Source of the DNA: Tyto alba
Taxonomy: Eukaryota > Chordata > Aves > Strigiformes > Tytonidae
Reading direction: 5' to 3'
Length of the DNA: 64,000 bases
NCBI RefSeq assembly: GCF_018691265.1
Contig: NW_024881279.1
Span: 10,270,243-10,334,242, forward strand
In this document: one piece after another, positions 60,435-64,000 of the stretch
Layout: each line of letters begins with the position of its first letter
How positions within the stretch are numbered: position 1 is the stretch's first letter
Program-made: the position numbers and the translations under genes
The notes under the pieces: generated by a model
Databases searched by the model: none
What the model saw: only the letters and a program-made list of their open reading frames with translations
Told to the model about the DNA's origin: nothing

Positions 60435-63400
60435 CTTGGCTGAACCTTTGTTGGTATATTTATTTGGTAGCATGAATTGCCACTGCAGCTCTCATTGCTA
60501 TTTAGTGTTCTCATTAAGTATGATGGTAGTGTGACTGGTTTCCCATTGCCATAACGAGGTAGGGGAAATAATTCTGACTGGAGCATCCTGAGCTTGATGC
60601 CAAAGCAGTCATCTTGGATCTCTGTTGGGGGCCTCAGGACAAAGTCAGCAACACAGTTATTTCTGTGAGATGAGGGAAGTAAGCACAGAGCCCGCTGCTC
60701 CTTAAAAAGCTAAATGGAGAGGGTTGGCAGAGAATTTTGGCGTTGCAGTTAGAGGAGCTAATTATGGCACACATTTAAGGAGCTTAAGATACAATCTCCA
60801 CCTGAAATGAATCACAAATACCATTTTTCATGTTCTGAGTAATCTCAAGAGAAGATTGTTAATGAAGCCAACAGTTTATCTGCTGTTGTTACATGGATGT
60901 CATCTTCTCTAGACATAATCCTGATGGCCATTTTGAAATAGTCTATAAAAAGGTGGAGTGACATACTTCTGATGGCTATTAGCCTCTTCTTCATAGTTAG
61001 CTCTGTAATATCCTGTGTGATAGAAAATTGAATTGAATTTTCATTTTAATTCAATTTCAGTAAGAAAAATCTTACTAGAAAACTGTTCTTTTTCTGTGAA
61101 TGATAGCAGGACTTTAATTTGTTTTCAATATCAAAGCTTAGGCTTCTATTTGTAATGCTGTGCTTTAGCCCTGTGTCACCAGCAAGCAGCTAATGTAGCT
61201 GATCCAGGGACCTCCATATTTGGAGTTTATCTGTGAATGTTGTGGATGCAGGTGGAAAATTATACTTTTATATTTCACCCATTCGCTACTTAGTGTAATA
61301 GTGAAGTTTGCAAAGATGTAGTTTTTCTTCTCGGATTTAAGCGTTTGTGCTGAGCACAGTTGTACTGTATCTAAGCGCCTTCAAGTTCCCTCTATTGTAA
61401 CTAGAGGTGCTGTGTCTCCAGCAGTTCTCATGGAGCGGAAGTCTTCATGGGTCTTTCCTATCCATATGAGTGATGCATCATCTAATTCCAGTTGAACTGA
61501 GCTTTGGAGGTGTGCCTAAAAATGTTTTGAAGTATAAAAGTCGAACTCAGCTCATCAGTGGGTTTATTTTAGCAAGGTTGTTAAGCTACTGTAGATCAGG
61601 CCAGGCTTCTGCATGTATAAACTGCTTTCCAAGAGAGCCACATGCAGAAGTTTGAGGGTAAATGAAGCTGTTACATTATCTCATATGTTCCCTTAGTTGT
61701 CAGAGGACACTAGATTTCCCACTGCTATTACTGTATTCTTCTCAACTACCTTGAGCTTTGCAGCAGCTCCATGTATTTAAGATAAAGTTGGAAAATAGCT
61801 TTATAGCAGGTCTTGTATTGCATATAGAGGTCATAAGTCCTCAAACCGAGTGTCTGTACTCTCAGTGACATATGTTTCTGTTGCTGCAAATGCAGCATAC
61901 TGCTTGCTTGTCATTAAGGGTATGTCTGGTGCTTGGGCGAATTGCAGAAATTGCAGGAGGTCCTGGGCACAGAAAGCAGCTGTATGCCTCTGGGGGAGCC
62001 TGAAACTTTTATGTCAGCGTTTCAGATGAGATGGGGCTTGGATGGCAGATCAGCTCAGCCACTGAGCTGCAAACCCAAGTTCAGCCTGGGACAGAACTGC
62101 CTTAGAATAAAAAGCACTGGTGAGGCAAAACAGTTTCATCAAGAGTGGGGGGGGGAAAAAAAAGAAGGGAAATAATAACTACAGTTTCCCATTATACATA
62201 GCTTTATTGCTGTAATACCTTCCTACTATGAACTGAGACTAGACACTGAAAAGATTCTTCTCTTGGAGGTTCTTGTTTCCTCTCCTTTTGTGCTGTTCTT
62301 GTTTGTATTCATGTGGTCTGCAGTTCTTCCCATTTTTTAAATATTTTTTTTCCCCTTTTCCTGTCAGTACTTTGTCTTCTCAGGACGTTCTAAACTCTGG
62401 TTTAGGAAGATTGTTCTTGTATTCATCCCTAGTTGTCCTGGCTTTCTGAACCTTTCCTGGTTGGCTTTCTGTGAGGTTGCCGACAAGGCAGAACCCTCAT
62501 GAACTATTAGAAACGTGTGAAGCTAGAAACAAGGGGCATATTTCTGCTCCTGACTTCTCTGCAGATTTTATTGCAAGTGAATATTTTTCTTCATTATATT
62601 TTTGGTTGTGGGTTGTTCTTTCCCCTCTGCTTTCTGGCTGCTTTGCTTTTATTTCATTTGCTTGGGTTGACTTATCTCTGCCTTTTCCATTCATGCCAAA
62701 GGTTACTGGTTTTGACCTCACCTCTTTCCTTGATACTTGACCAAAGGGTGACAGATCTCCACTCAGGCGTATGTTATGACATCTAATTGAATTCTTGCTT
62801 TTCTTTACCTTCTATTATTAATTTTCTTTGTCTGCCTAGTTTATACTGCCTTCTGCATTAAATAAGGTACAACTACCATGAATGTTCTTGTGGCTGTACT
62901 GCCCTCTTTCCTTGGCAGTTTACACTTCACCAAGTTCTCAGTTGCTACTAGAAGTCTCAGCGTTTCCTTTCATCAGAAATTTTTCTCTGAAACCTTGCAG
63001 GTGTTTGTTGCTTCACAACTACAAGTTTCTTTTTTTTACATTTTATGAAAAGTGCTGGTGCTTAAACTTGCATTTGTGCCTTGATTTTTTATATGGTCAT
63101 GGACCTGTTCTTCTAAAACTGTCACCTCAGTCAACAAACCTGGTTAAGAACTATACAGTTTGTCTACTTTTTTTGCTCTACCTCATGAAACTGTTCCTCC
63201 TCTGTTGTCATTGTTGTCTCATCTGTGGAGTTGGTTAAAATTCTGTCTTCCAATTTAGATTTAATGGCTTATTTGGTGGTTCTTCGTTTGTTTCCTACTT
63301 CCCTATGAACCTCTCTCATTATTTCCAAGCTGCTTCCTAAATACAGCCTCTTCTACAACTTCAGATCTTCCCAGATGTCTTCCTTTTCTCTACTTTTTAT

Positions 63401-64000
63401 GACATTGTATCTTTTTAAGGCCCATTATCAAAATGCTATTTTATGAATTTTTGTCTCTTCCAAGCATAGCATTTGTGACTTTGTCTCTTTCAGGCATCAT
63501 GGTTGTGACTAAGCAAGTGATCTGTGTTGTCACTTGCATGTTTAATACTTCAGAAAATGTTGCTCTTTAAATAAAATTGAATGTGATGTTCTGAAATTAA
63601 GTCTTCTACCTCACTTAAGTATACATGTAAATCTGTTTGTTTTTTTTTTCTAAAGAAAACAACCCTTGGAAACAAATGAGCTTTGTTTTTTTTTTATTGT
63701 TTCCAGTTATTTCATGTTTTTCCTTTTCCAAACTCAGCATAAAATCCAGGTTCTTTGTTCAAAAAGCTGTCTGCTCCTAGCCATTCCTCTATTGCAGCAG
63801 TGTCATAAAGATGGTGTGAGCATAGACAACTGGAGTCATTATGCTAAAGAATGAAGAGTAGGAGTGGGAGTGTCTTAAGAAACAGAGCTGTGTGAGAGTG
63901 AAAAAGCTTTGGACCAAATCTAAAGAACTTTCTGGAAAGAATCCACATACTGGTTGCAGCCTGTCCAGTATTTCCAGGACATTGTTCAGCCTGGTGCTCA
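60435..64000 (+). other. LSM11 3' region (probable long 3' UTR and downstream)
   Basis: No further coding exon recognised. Candidate AATAAA signals lie at 62106-62111 and 63570-63575. Much of 62220-63480 is pyrimidine-rich on the plus strand. In human the next gene is CLINT1, on the other strand; no CLINT1 coding sequence is visible here. Confidence 0.5.

Overview
The window is a stretch of bird chromosome. It carries four vertebrate protein-coding genes in the order and orientation of the human 5q33 block: ADAM19 (-), SOX30 (-), THG1L (+), LSM11 (+). Multi-exon genes with GT-AG introns, a CR1 LINE as the only sizeable LINE, CpG islands at every 5' end and compact introns all point to an avian genome. 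A solo LTR at about 50.8-51.4 kb resembles an LTR family I associate with non-galliform (neoavian) birds, so a neoavian species is more likely than chicken. That last point is inference from memory.

Layout. 1-29.5 kb: ADAM19 on the minus strand. Exon 1 is at 29.4 kb, and 17 coding exons are visible down to 330; the rest of the EGF-like module, the transmembrane segment and the cytoplasmic tail lie beyond the left edge. Its 12.4 kb intron 3 holds a 2.55 kb 5'-truncated, dead CR1. 29.5-36.2 kb: an intergenic gap with only simple repeats and faint old-repeat traces. 36.3-44.8 kb: SOX30, five coding exons, minus strand, complete (660 codons plus stop). 44.8-45.0 kb: a 204 bp head-to-head promoter shared by SOX30 and THG1L. 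45.0-49.8 kb: THG1L, six coding exons, complete (300 codons plus stop). 50.8-51.4 kb: solo LTR. 53.2-60.4 kb: LSM11, four coding exons, complete (348 codons plus stop). 60.4-64.0 kb: LSM11 3' region, with no further gene seen.

Roles. ADAM19 is a membrane metalloprotease-disintegrin with all catalytic residues present. SOX30 is an HMG-box transcription factor known for a role in male germ-cell differentiation. THG1L adds the G-1 nucleotide to tRNA-His. LSM11 is a U7 snRNP subunit used in replication-dependent histone mRNA 3'-end processing. The genes are syntenic neighbours and not a pathway. I joined exons by hand from splice sites and reading phase; every junction within the four genes is phase-consistent.

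I found no convincing undescribed system. The most worthwhile leads are paired X-box (RFX)-like palindromes and a 20 bp E2F-like perfect palindrome in the SOX30/THG1L promoter, and a possible unannotated same-strand exon or micro-ORF inside SOX30 intron 3.
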